64,000 bases of DNA from Uloborus plumipes (Eukaryota > Arthropoda > Arachnida > Araneae > Uloboridae), in contig JAXGGA010002239.1 of assembly GCA_038373865.1 (NCBI GenBank), forward strand, positions 62,001-126,000. Direction: 5' to 3'. Positions 21,001 to 32,217 of the stretch are shown piece by piece. The stretch's first letter is position 1; every line of letters begins with the position of its first letter. Under the pieces are notes generated by a model. It saw only the letters and a program-made list of their open reading frames with translations, searched no databases and was not told the origin of the DNA. A program made the translations under genes and the position numbers.

Positions 21001-24000
21001 TATTTTCCTCTTTATACAGCGTATCAAACATAAAAAATGCGAAAAATCTGATTCCTGTAGCGGATGCAAAGAGATTGCAGTTCTCAAAGTGCATCAAACG
21101 CATAAAATCGGCAAATAAAAGAGTTCATTTTGGTAAAAAAAAAATTAAAACTCATTTTAAAAGTCTATGATAAACATATTATTAATATCTGTTGACACAA
21201 TTGATTGAATAATAAAATGAAACGATCCATCCAGTGTTTAACATTTAGACTCATAAAAGAACAGTTGATTTTGCTTTAAAAATTATAAAATAATGATCTG
21301 AACAAAAAATAAAGCGAATTTTCATTTATTTGCCTCCTAATAAAGAGTAATTAGCTTGAAAAATAAGTAAAATTTGATTTTCATATCGGATGCAGAGAGG
21401 CATTTTTCAAAATGAAAACGTCAGAAGTATAAAAACGGTAAATAAAATAATTTATCAAAGTCAAATAATTTTAGAATTACATTTTATCAGGTTTATATGA
21501 TGAATGTCTTTAATAATCACTGACATATTCGCCAAAAAAATCTGGCGGAAAAAATACGAAAGTAGGGAGACATAGCAAAACAAACAAAACTACCCGACTT
21601 CCAATATTAACATATGAAAAGTACATAAATTATTCCTAAATATAAAGGAAACACCAAACACCGCACTTGCAAGCATCAAATAAAAATAATAATAATAATA
21701 ATAATTTCCTGCCAAAATAAGGTCAAAAAGTCGCACCAAAAACCTCAGATGGCAGTGATAATTTTATTTTAAATAGCTGGTCACTCAATCAGAAGCAATC
21801 CTATTTTTTCTCCAACCTTAGCTATCTGTTTACAGTTCTAAGTTCATTTCGATAATTTTATTTTAAATAGCTGGTCACTCAATCAGAAGCAATCCTATTT
21901 TTTCTCCAACCTTAGCTATCTGTTTACAGTTCTAAGTTCATTTCGCAGATAATTGCAATTGTTGTTAATTCCTTTTCCTTTAAGTCAAGAGCTGGGAGAA
22001 AAATCCTTACTCTGCATTTCCAGAGAAATCTAACAGCAACATCGCAGCAAGCCATTTTGATTTGCATATGATAAAACAAACAAGCAGAACTATTAAAGCA
22101 CTTTTTTAAAGCACTACCTTTTTTAAGTTGTTAATTTCTTTAAAAAAAGCCGGAGCATAGCAGACAGGAAGTGTGCCGACTTTTTTTTCTGAAAAAGTGG
22201 TGGCCTTCTTTAACTTCAGAAAAGGTCCAAAAATTAGGGGCTTTTACACAGAAATATGCTATGAGTTATTTTGATATTAGATTTGCTTTTTGAATGGATA
22301 ATGGGTGAAATGTCCGTTTTGTTTGATCAGCATTTTGTGAAGAGTCCGTTTTACTTGATCGTATTTTTGTGATGGGTCCGTTTTGCTCGATCGTATGTTT
22401 GTGAAGGGTCCGTTTTGCTTGATCGCATTTTTGTGAATGGTCCGTTAACGGACCCGAATTTCCTCTGGCCAGACCCCTGAATTACCTTTAGATGTGCATT
22501 TAAAAGCAGAAACTAGGGTGCTCCTCTAACTTACCCCCCTTTGGCGATATTTGAAAAAAAATCGCCAATCATACGGCGATACATTTTTGTGTATGGTACA
22601 ATGATGACGTTATTGGATGATTTGGAATGAGCTATGGTACTGGCAACCCTTCAACTACGTCATTTTAACTTGTTTGTGTTGTGGTGCGGAAAATTGGAAG
22701 GAGTGTTGCTTTTTATTGTTTTCGCTTTGTATCTAAAGAAAAAACGTATTACTGTTTTTTTTTTCAAAACTATTTACAGTAGTTGTCTATCCGTATTGGC
22801 GCCTAAGAAAATATGAGTGTTTGCAAGTGTTAAGTGAATGGTGGGTGTTAACAAATGTTAGAAAGCGCGCCATTTTTTTGAGTGCTAGATTAGTGGTATT
22901 TTCGCTATTGTGTGTTGTAGCCTAAGAAAATATGAGTGTTTGCAAGTGTTAAGTGAATGAGGGGTGTTAACAACTGTTAGAAAGTGCGCCATTTTTTGAG
23001 TGCTTGATTAGCGGCATTTTCGCTGTTATGTGTTGTTGGAAGTGAAATCTTAGTGCTTTGGAAGTAGGGAGATGAACTATTTAGTGTTGTGTCAGTATGT
23101 GTCGTAATTAGCAGTTGTCATCTGTTGTATCGGCACATCTTAAGCAATACGAAGGTGAGTTCATATTTGGCTGTTTTGTTCAAAAATTGATAACATGAAA
23201 GATGAAATATTGAGGTTCATTTTTACTTTAATCTTGCAAATTGAACGAAACCCCGTACTTTATGCTACTTATTTATTTCCTTAGCAACATATGGAAAAAT
23301 ACTTTTCTGTAGTTTAATAATATTTTTATAGCGTTTTTATTTATAAAAGCGTTAATTTTATGTACTGAATAACTAAAATAAGCCACCTCTGGTACTTTTG
23401 AAAAATATGAAGCGTCATTTTATGGAAAATTTTATAAGCAATTTTGAAACATGATAGAAAATTAATTGATGGTTGTTTGCGACGTACTTAGGAGACGTTT
23501 TTACTATTCATATATCGAAATTTGAGGAACTTTTCAAATTGTTTTGACTTTACATTGACAAAATCCTTTAGTGCGACATATGTTTGAAAAGTTATTGATT
23601 TTGTTGTTGGTTAGTTTTTATTTACTATGCTACTATCGAAATAAGGAATCTTTGCTACTTTAAAAAACAAATAGTGTTATTTTTCTGCAAATGTATCTAT
23701 ACAATAGTATTATTGCAGCGCTTATTCGCTGCATTTCATGCAGTTGTAGTACGTTGTTTTATTATGAACTATAGATGTTTTTGTTGGGTTGTTTTGTTGA
23801 TTTTGAAGCGTATATTTGCAATAACTTTGCAGTATAGTATTGAGTGTGATTTTTTACTGTGCTGACTTTCGTATACATGTGAAAAATCACTGTTATCTGA
23901 AAAACGTTTGTATTCTTCATTTGTTGAAATTGAGGATTTTTGATATTTCCTTTTCGACTATAATAGTGTTTTACATTTTTTATGTCAATATGAATTTTTC

Positions 24001-25131
24001 TGTTGGTGCCAAAAGGGCATTGCTAAGAATGTTGTACGATGTTTTTTGTCGTACATCGAAGTCTTGGCGATGATTTTTTGGCGCCAACAGGAAAAAGTCG
24101 CCAAGAGGGGGGTAAGTCAGATTTGTTCCGAAACTAGAATTTTAAATCACAAGTTTTCAGTCATTTTTGGGCCCCCTGATAAATTTTTTAGGAGAAGCTC
24201 AAGCTTCCCGTGCCTTTTGGATAATCAGCCTTTTGGATGACCAGCGGGGCTGCCGCCTTTGGCAGTGTACTTAGGGTTTTCAGTGTAACAAACCTCTAGA
24301 GCAAGTCCACTCTCAAAAACAGACTTTGGGGGTTTCGCAACATGGCAACCTTTTGAACTTACTTAGTGGTGCTACTATTTTCTCACTTATATACTCAAAA
24401 AGCAGGAAGCCTATTTCTGATGCACAAGAAGAAATATTATAATTGCATTTAAAAATTTATCTTAAACAAGAAACACTGAAATTTTAGTGACTTTTTTTTG
24501 AGGGTTTTAAATACTATCCTTATTGGATAAAGAGTTATTATTGCTATAAAATAACAATGTCAAAAATGAAAATTATCTTACCCTGCTGCGTAAAAAATCA
24601 GCTAAGTTTCTTCTAGTATAGTTGGCAGCAGCAGTAGGTGAAAGTTCATAGCCTGTGAGAAAAAAGAAAATGGAACTTACATGAGATTGGAGATGCATTG
24701 ATAAGCAAACTGGTCAATTATTGATTAATCAATAAAAGTAAATTAGTCGATGTCAATTAATTACATCAGTGTTGAATACTTGATGTGACAAGGATATAAA
24801 ACTTGTTTAACCTGTTAAAACCCATGGCAGTAAGCCCCTCGGCAGTTTTTGACATTTCTGGCATTATTTTCTTTCACAATGAGCAAATAGAAATAGATTA
24901 TCAAATGAATAATCTTTTTTCCTGTCTATAAGCTTTTCGCGAACGGAAGAAAATCTTTTTGTGGCCCACATCCACCTGCGTGCAGTAGGTTGGAGACACA
25001 TGAGTACTAAAAGTACCTTTGGGCACTTAATTTATCAAAACTTTTCCACTTTTCAAGCTGAACTATTGGGAAAGTTACTAAAAATTTGAAATTGAATGGT
25101 TAGCTATTCCTACAAATGGTAACCTTGATGC

Positions 25132-25166
<35 letters not shown>

Positions 25167-27153
25167 CTCAAGGACATTTACACGAACAAGTATAAATTAG
25201 CAGCAGTAGATAGTAAAAAACATACCATTTCTCATCTTATACAGTTGGATATTTTTTGCAATGAATTCAGCAAATTGAACAGTGTCACCAGGTTCTCCAC
25301 AAACTAACATCAGCAAATGATCACTCAATTTATACATCTTATCAGCATCTGCAAGAAAAACGTTCAATTTAGAACTATATACAACCTTATACATAATTTG
25401 TTATACACCAATACCTTAAGGTTCACATTTCAGGTTTTAACTTGCAATTAAAAAAACGTTAGGCCACATAAAAGATTAATTTCAAAATATTTTGAAAATA
25501 CGTATATCAGGTAATTTTCCATTAAGATTGGTGCATTTTTAACAAGTATTTTTGAAATTTCTATATATTTATTGAATGGGACACTAAAATTTTGTAGTAG
25601 GTGTTATTCAACAACCTTAATTTCTAAATTCTAGGGTTGCGTTTCAATCGAAAGGAGACTGCTGAATGAAATCCATTATTACTAGTTAGTCGATTAGTTC
25701 ATTTCAAACAGTAATTTTTTTTTCTTTAATTTATTATTTTTAAAGTAATTTCCACTACTATACTTTTTGAATGGAGCATTTTTTGCAATAATACTGATTA
25801 AGTATTGCTTAATAGCGACTTTCATGGTATCTTTTAATAATTTAAAAGTTTAACTGTATGGTTAAGAAATCTAGAGGATAGGGCACAGCATAGGCGGAAT
25901 TATGTCGCTAATTCTGGGGGTGCAACAGTACCAGGATCTGGGATGGGACAGGGGGACGGTACAACTTTAATAGCCATGGTTGTTTCAAAGTAGAATAATT
26001 TTTATGATATACCAAGAAATACTCCGTCACAAATTGTTCCATTATTCTATAAGAACTAAATAATAAATAATTTTAAAAAATATCTTTATTTGCATGTAAT
26101 TATTTATTTATTTTGTTTGTTTTTCGAATGGATAAAAAGACTCTAATCCTTAATATGTTTGCAGTCATATTGCTCTTGCATTAGCAATGTGTGGTGATAT
26201 ATTGGGTTGGTTTCAAGTAAATTAACTTGTATTGTAGCTTTGAAAGAATATAAATTTTCCAAACAGCTGTTTTTGATAAAATATACTTAGTTTACATTTT
26301 TTTCAAAACCTGAACCAAAAATGTTGGGGGTACGGCGCACCCCTTAGCACCCCCGTAAATCCGCCCATGGGGCACAGTCAGTTTCAAAACCCCAGGACAG
26401 CTTCGTATCCAAACACGCCTGTGTGTTTGATCATGACTAGTTTCTTAGTGAACTAAATATTTTCCCCCCAAGGGCAAGTTAGATTTGTTCAGATCTATGA
26501 TAGAAGGCACAAGGGAAGCAGATCAGCAACAAATAAAATTAACACAGGAATGGGGTAAATTATTTTCTGACACAATATATAAATTTTTGGCAACTGGAAC
26601 TGGGGAAAATTTTGTCCCACAAATGTGCAGATTGAAAAGAAATTCCCCAACTTGTCCAGAAATGTCAATGATTTGTGATTTTCCCCTGACCATTGTTCCA
26701 GATTTCTTGTTTTTTTTGGGGGACTAACAAAGACGACCCGGTAAAATTAATTTTCAATGGAAACTTTTAACATTAGTTGTTCGTAAAATTATGAGTGAGT
26801 GGTAATAAAACATTTGTTAAGCAGAGCATCATCTGTAATTGTATTCAACTTTTTAAATATCTTTTCACCCCTTTGGTTCCGGAAACTTTAAACCTTTTTG
26901 AGATTTTAGTTTAACATTTCAGGTCATAGAATTATGAGAACTTTAGAAAGTACAAAAAATTCATACATGACGAAATTGTATGCAATGATCTCGTAGTTCG
27001 ACAAAATGCACTAATAGAAAGGTTTGGTTGGATTGACAGAACACAAAAAATAGTCATCATACCTTTGCTGACAACAACAATACTGTGAGCAATACTCATA
27101 TCGGAGGCGACTATTACAAAGTCTTTGAATGCAATCCCTATGAGGCACTCCAT
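18003..27153 (-). CDS. PSMB2: Proteasome subunit beta type-2 (beta-4), five coding exons, 197 aa
   Basis: Structural beta-4 subunit of the 20S proteasome beta ring; this subunit is not one of the catalytic ones. Coding exons: 27153-27063 ([18 protein letters not shown]), 25348-25226 ([37 protein letters not shown]), 24652-24582 ([20 protein letters not shown]), 18810-18648 ([37 protein letters not shown]) and 18148-18003 ([20 protein letters not shown], ending DMKTV, then TAA). All junctions have GT/AG and the phases agree: 91, 123, 71, 163 and 146 nt total 594. The protein is co-linear with animal PSMB2 (about 201 aa) from the first Met, with no propeptide, as expected for this subunit. The 5.8-kb intron 3 carries three inverted-repeat elements. 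No lesion seen. Confidence 0.95.
18984..20296. mobile_element. 1.3-kb inverted-repeat element with repeated GTCGGCCAC motifs
   Basis: The left end AGGGTAAGTGCTCCAGTAGT continues CGGCCAC; the right end reversed is AGGGTAAGTGCTCTAGTAGT, CGGCCA. About 27 bp of inverted repeat with one mismatch. The same word recurs inside at about 19351, 19392 (inverted) and 20080 (GTGGCCGACTACTGGAGCA). Two modest open frames (19649-19888 and 19908-20147) match no family I know. The target duplication is not clear. Lies in PSMB2 intron 3. Confidence 0.7.
21757..21944. repeat. Perfect 94-bp tandem duplication
   Basis: Units at 21757-21850 and 21851-21944 appear identical, each starting GATAATTTTATTTTAAATAG and ending AAGTTCATTTC. 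This is a very recent duplication inside the 20846-22479 element, or an assembly artefact. Confidence 0.9.
22310..22447. repeat. Degenerate ~32-bp tandem repeats
   Basis: Four or five units of the form GTCCGTTTTGCTTGATCG-ATTTTTGTGAAGG, ending in the palindrome GGTCCGTTAACGGACC. They form the subterminal region of the element at 20846-22479. Such arrays often bind transposase, but that role is only inferred. Confidence 0.7.
22526..24120. mobile_element. 1.6-kb inverted-repeat element (TTACCCCCC ends)
   Basis: The left end CTAACTTACCCCCCTTTGGC pairs with the right end reversed, CTGACTTACCCCCCTCTTGG; both continue into GCGA and AT-rich sequence. GGCGAT and ATCGCC words recur near both ends. Short open frames at 22634-22816 and 23674-24240 show no family match. 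No clear target duplication. Lies in PSMB2 intron 3 next to the preceding element. Confidence 0.6.
22801..23038. repeat. Diverged 119-bp tandem duplication
   Basis: Units at 22801-22919 and 22920-23038 share CCTAAGAAAATATGAGTGTT, AGTGTTAAGTGAATG and TGTTAGAAAG-GCGCCATTTTTT with scattered substitutions. It lies inside the element at 22526-24120 and is older than the 94-bp duplication. Confidence 0.85.
25889..26369. mobile_element. 481-bp non-autonomous hAT element
   Basis: Ends CATAGGCGGAATTATG and, reversed, CATGGGCGGATTTACGGGGG, with an exact 8-bp duplication GGGCACAG at 25881-25888 and 26370-26377. It lies in PSMB2 intron 1. A relative begins at 60126. Confidence 0.9.
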
Positions 27154-27710
27154 AATTGTATATCAAATAAACAATTTAATTCCTTATATTTTTCTTGTAC
27201 TCAAGCTTCAAAATTCTCTTCTACTCCATTTGAGTCGAATGAAGCGCCCTCTAGAAAGATGGGAATGAATCGGCAAAAATTTTAACATTTTTTATCGAAA
27301 ATTGGTACAACACAATTTTCTAAATAAACGACTTGAAATCAGTTTAAATTTATTTCATTAGTTATCTAATTTTTAACTGCTCTAAATACATATTTATTCA
27401 AAATGCTTGAAAGCGAAACTTTTTTCAAGAGAAAAAAAAAATATTAATTTGAAATGAAGATAAAAATCTAAAATATCCATATTAATAAGAAAAGTTGTTT
27501 CATGTCGCTATGAATTTTTTGAATAAATCAGATCTTCAAAATTAATTCACATTCATACAGCCAAGTTAATGTCGTAAGCCGTAAGCCGACTTTGCAACCG
27601 GTAGACTTGTGTGATTGAAAGAATTTCAACACGATTACGAAAGTTCATTAACGTTTCAAGAATTAAAATTCAAATGTTTGTGTAGTCAATGTTTGCTTAA
27701 AAGTAAGTTT
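27154..27710. promoter_or_regulatory. Divergent upstream region of PSMB2 and EB1
   Basis: This interval lies upstream of PSMB2 (minus) and is the probable start region for EB1 (plus), whose ATG exon has a splice acceptor and so needs an upstream non-coding exon. A donor-like CTTAAAA/GTAAGT at 27703 could end that exon. No TATA box or named factor site is convincing. Confidence 0.3.
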
Positions 27711-29516
27711 TACTAGATGTTAGTTTTGTCCAAAGCAGTTTTTTCTTTGCAGTAAGCTATTTACATTGCAAGGTTCTTTGAGAACCCACGCATAGCCGTG
27801 GAGACCTTGTTTATTAAAGTATCCAAATAAGGTTATATAAATTGATGTATTGACAAATTAATATATGCGTCTGCGGTATTAGTTTTGCTTGAGTTGATAA
27901 TATATGCTCTTACTTTCTGCTTTTAGTGGTAAGTCATCCATATTTCTCACAGGTGTCTGCTTCTAATATGACGTTTGATGTTTAAAGGTCCGATGATTAG
28001 GATTTCACCTTAAAGCATCACACTTTGAACTGTTCCGTCGCATTTTTATTTAGAATAGTTTAAAAAGTTTTCTTAACGTTATTGACTTCCTATTTAATCA
28101 ATGGGATTTAAAATTTTATTGTTTAACTTGTTTAGTTAAACCTACTTGCTTATGACTGCTACTTTTCCCCAATCAAGTAGAATATTTGAGTTTGAATTTT
28201 TTGTTAATGACCCTCATTTCATTCCAGATGTTTCATAAAAGTGCATTTGCAATTTTTTGACTGAGTTTTCCCTACTAAAGTAGAATGTTTTAGTTGGAGC
28301 TATTTGTTAGTGTTTTGTTATTTGATTTCAGATTTTTCATAAAATTTCATTCTTAGTAGTCTACTGGTGAGTTGATTTAATACTTTTGTTAACTCAGTTA
28401 AAAACAAAAGATTTGTGAATATTTTGAAATTTAATGCCACTATTCAATTTTCTTTGATGGGGGACGGCTTGGGCTGTGAAATGGATTTACTTTTATGCAC
28501 AAAGCAGTTTCTCTGTGTTATGCAATGCTTTGCCTATGAATGAAGTTCAAAAAATAGCACTTTAAAAAGTTCTATTTATATTGCGACTGATTGACAGGAG
28601 GCATTTTTGGCAAGTGCCCCTTCTAAAGAGCTTGTTCCTTTTACATAAGATCTAATTTGAGACATTATCAACAATTCTATGAATTATTATTTTTATATAA
28701 TTAAGGAAAGTAATACTTGAATTTCTGTGTGATATGTTTCCAGACAAAGCTAGGCTGTTTACAGTTTATGCTATAGTCTAAAAAATTGGCAATCATTAAG
28801 ATTTAGAACAGCGCTTCCCAACTTTTTTGCTCTTGCAAAGTCTTTCAAAAATCTGAACGAAGTTGGTGAATCCCTTGTGTACTAAGTTATAAGCCTCCGC
28901 TCCCTCCCCCCCCCCCCCCATGCAATAAAATTCAGGAGGAATTTTTAGTTTGAAAAACACTAGTTCATAGCAAGAACAAAAAGTTGTTAAATAAATTTAG
29001 CCGGACGAATCCAGCAAACCCAGATAATATAGACGAACTCGCGAACGCCGTTCGCAGAAAACTTTCGAAGTTTGCAGAAAATTTTTTCATTTTGTTAAAA
29101 AAGTTATAAATTTAGGAAGTTTTCTATCTGAAATATGTCTTGATTTTGTTCATTGTGGGGCAGTAGCTTGTTACATACGAAACTGACACATTCATTAATC
29201 ATGACGGATTGACAACCAACCTCATGGTAGAACCTGCACTTCATACAACTTGATATTTTTGTTGTTGGTAGCACTTTAGGATTCAGAAGCCCACTTTTTT
29301 TTGCAGAAAATTTTAAAGAAATTATTTAAGTTTGCAGACAGTTTTACATTTTATCTAAGTCTGGAATCCAGTGATGATTCTTTAAGGTTCAGTCACTTTT
29401 GAAAGAAAAAAAAATCATTTTAGGATAGGTGAGAAACAGAAAAGTTTAAAGTTTGGCTAAAATATCTGACTTTCAGTTTTACGTTAGGTTGAGCGTTTAA
29501 GTTGCGTCTGTATATA

Positions 29517-30436
29517 CAGTCAAACCTCAATGTCTCGAATTCGAAGGGAGCAGTGAAAAAATTCGAGTTATCGAAAATCCGAGTAGTAGAAATTAGTGGG
29601 CAAAGGGAGAAGGTACTGAGAGTATATGCGAAAAAATGTGCATGTATCTTTGAAAGTTTAAATTAAACACTTACTTTTTAATTTCTTCATTCCAAAAAAA
29701 AAAAAAAAAAAACAGAATCAATGCTGGTTTGCGTTGAATTCAAATCTTTTCACGTTCAACTACAATTTCTAAATGAGAAAGTATTCTAAATGTATCTTTC
29801 GTCATACCTGAACGAGATTCAATAAATCTTCGTAACAAATTAGTAGCCGATAAGGCTTCTTTGCCTTTTGGTTTTTCGTAAGTTTTGCAGATCTCTTGTT
29901 CATCCTCTTTAAAAACTAGAAAGCAGCAGTAATTTGAGACAGAATGTAGTGTTCTTCTGCCCTTCCCTGACCACACACAGCAACTTCATCAACTTTTAGA
30001 AAGTCTTGAAATTCCATTTCATTCAGATTTATCAGTTAAGAAAGCTGTCCCCCTATCTCTCCTTAACATAATCCTTTCAATTTCATCATTTATGTCACAT
30101 ATGGTGGTGGCATGCTCTTCATTCTTCACGAACCCAGCTTTCTTAAAGCAATTCTAATCGGTAAGGAAGTTGTCGGTAAGACATCTGAATTGGTCGCCCA
30201 TAAAATAGAATGGAAATAAAACATGCACGGTTGCACACATTTTGGGATAAGGAAAGAGAAAATGGAATCCGAGTGAAAATAAAATATTTCGAGTTATCGA
30301 AGGTTTAAAATGGGAAATTTAGACTTAACAAGGTAATTTTAGCATTGACAATATAGGATGCATGAAGAGAAAGAAAAATTCTTCGAGATATCGAAAAATT
30401 CGAGTTATGAAGGTTCGAGTTATCGAGGTTCGACTG
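29517..30436 (-). mobile_element. Tigger/pogo element nested in the hAT element
   Basis: Ends CAGTCAAACCTCAATGTCTC and, reversed, CAGTCGAACCTCGATAACTC, flanked by TA on both sides (29515-29516, 30437-30438), the pogo/Tc1 target. A C-terminal transposase remnant lies inside. Confidence 0.85.
29740..29976 (-). pseudogene. C-terminal fragment of a Tigger-type transposase
   Basis: The minus strand encodes KPKGKEALSATNLLRRFIES and ITKDTFRILSHLEIVVE-like sequence (here MTKDTFRILSHLEIVVEREK), matching the helical tail of Tigger transposases (the copy at 1-955 has SEAVFHLVEYRRY and VSEDVFRVVNILENFV there). The DDE core is missing, so it cannot act. Confidence 0.7.
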
Positions 30437-30911
30437 TATCTCTGTTTTGAAAATCCTTTTTCCACGATAGAAACTATTTCCATTGAGGTAATAATGTTTA
30501 AAATATTTTTTTCTTACGTAACAGCAAGTTTATTTGTAACACTGAATGAAAAATCACTGAATATGATGTTTAAAAATACATTTTAAACAAAAAATCACAG
30601 ATTTACTTAATGATCTTTTTTCTTCTAGTAAAATTGAATGATGTGCAAAAAGCGCTTAAATTTGCAATTTCATCTCAAACAAACATGTTATAATTTTGCG
30701 ATTGGAATATTTTTCTCATGAACCCCTTAGTACCTTAGTTGCAAACCCTCTGGGATTCGTGAACCACCGGTTGCAAACCAATGATTTAGATGGTTAAGTA
30801 GTGAATTTCCACCCCTAAGTCAGGGCTAAGGCAGAATTACATGCAATGCATCCTATTGCAAAACATAAGAGTTTGGTAGTACAAACTATATGTGTGACAT
30901 TGTTTTTTAAC

Positions 30912-31198
30912 TTACACTTTACATTACACTCCAGGGTTCCCCGTACCTACCACAACTCGTAGCTTAACCAGGATGGGGCCCTGAAGAATGCTCTGTTCTT
31001 TTGATACGGACCAGAAGTCGAGCAAACACCTGGCCCAGTACCCCTAGAGGTATCAATTCACGTGGAAGACTTTGTATCCTTGACCTTTATTTAATGTCCC
31101 CCAGCCACCATTAGTGAAGACGGTAGATCTTCGTTCATCTAGATCGAACCCGTTACCCTCTGGTTACAAGTCCGACGCCTTTCCGATCAGGCCACCAC
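30912..31198 (-). mobile_element. tRNA-derived SINE
   Basis: The reverse strand starts GTGGTGGCCTGATCGGAAAG (A-box), then a tRNA-Thr-like anticodon arm with loop CTTGTAA (anticodon TGT), then ACGGGTTCGATC (B-box). After the head comes an unrelated body including GTTTGCTCGACTTCTGGTCC, and a tail of TGTAA-like units near 30912-30930. A Pol III promoter, body and short-repeat tail are the SINE layout. It is in the EB1 upstream region, antisense to EB1. Confidence 0.8.
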
Positions 31199-31364
31199 TT
31201 CCTTATTAATTTAAAAGACTAAATTTCCTGAAGAACTTTGAAGCATGTGCTTATATGCAGCTTTCATTTCAAATTTATGCCAAACAATGTTGTATTTGTT
31301 AATGTAAAATTGTTCAGCATTCTGGAAATAATATTAAATTTTTTTGTTTCAGGTAATTAGTATT

Positions 31365-31745
31365 CAGTAGCGTAGCTAGAGGGTCTACCGCTTGTGGCGA
31401 ACATAAAAAATTGTGCCCCCCCCCCCTTCTCATGCTCGCCTTGATTGGAGATCACGTTAGGTCAATGTGATCTCCCAAAACAATTCTATATTCAGAAAAT
31501 TCTGATTATTTAGCAAATTTAAAGACTGTAGCCTTTTTTAATATTCCTTTTTTCTTTTGTGTCTTAAATGATGCCTAATGTTCCTTCACATGAGATGTTT
31601 CATTTTCCAGTCTACTCTTATTCTTATGAGTTTATTTTCTTTAAATATTCTTCTACTAACATAATTTTTAAAGAAATTCTTAATTTTTTTTTATCGGTCT
31701 TAATGCTGCCCTCCTGACTGCTGCCAACCCCTAGCTACGGCACTG
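31365..31745. mobile_element. 381-bp non-autonomous hAT element
   Basis: Ends CAGTAGCGTAGCTAGAGGGT and, reversed, CAGTGCCGTAGCTAGGGG. Flanks TTAGTATT (31357-31364) and TTAATATT (31746-31753) are an 8-bp duplication with one change. Confidence 0.85.
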
Positions 31746-32217
31746 TTAATATTCAATATATTTTTGTTTAATGTCAGATTAAGACAATTGATGTTGAAAA
31801 TAATACAGAACAACATAATGAAATTTAAATTCCTAATGTTGATACTCCTTTACTTATTTTTTTTTCCCTTTCATCATTTGTAAAAACTAGTAAATTTTTA
31901 AATTTTGAGCTACAAGCTGTCTTGTAAATATTTCTTTCTGAACCTTTTGCATGAATATTTCCATGTGGTTAAAATAAATTGAAACAATAAAATAATTGTG
32001 AACGCGGTCATTCATTCAACTATCAAATCACATAGATTTTTTTTCTCTTCTGGTTAAGGTGTTGAAAATTTTCAAAACTTGCATTTTATTTTTGCAGAAA
32101 ACTCTGTAGAGTTTGCTTTATTTATTTATTTTTTTTTGTATTATGTTATGTAAAAAGTAAATTTATTTGCGTGAGTTTAAAGTAAATCCTGATTGTTTTA
32201 GATAAACATACAACAAA

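Larger units (their letters stand above)
20846..22479. mobile_element. 1.6-kb inverted-repeat element (CAGGGGTCTG ends)
   Basis: Ends CAGGGGTCTG and CAGACCCCTG are flanked by AATTA(C) at 20841-20845 and 22480-22484. The right part contains degenerate tandem copies of GGGTCCGTTTTGCTTGATCG, and the left part has GGGTCCG and TTTTGTGAAAA words. The middle (about 21290-21540) resembles the CCGGTATTTT repeat family. No transposase is recognised. The ends recall hAT, but the duplication is shorter than 8 bp, so the class is open. Confidence 0.75.
28809..30783. mobile_element. hAT-like element, interrupted by a Tigger-like element
   Basis: The left end CAGCGCTTCCCAAC and the right end reversed CATTGGTTTGCAACCGGTGG, continuing TTCACGAATCCC, are Charlie-type hAT termini. 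The flanks ATTTAGAA (28801-28808) and ATTTAGAT (30784-30791) are an 8-bp duplication with one mismatch. About half of the length is the later insertion at 29517-30436. It precedes the EB1 start codon. Confidence 0.75.

Noticed and set aside
20411..24250. Possible large element from CAGCGGCATGGCCCG to the GGGAAGC-type sequence near 24200
   Set aside because: GGGAAGCT-type words face each other, but the outer ends do not pair and no duplication was found.
26485..26727. 80-codon plus-strand frame starting [19 protein letters not shown]
   Set aside because: The translation looks protein-like at first, but there is no family match, no splice context, and it is antisense within PSMB2 intron 1.
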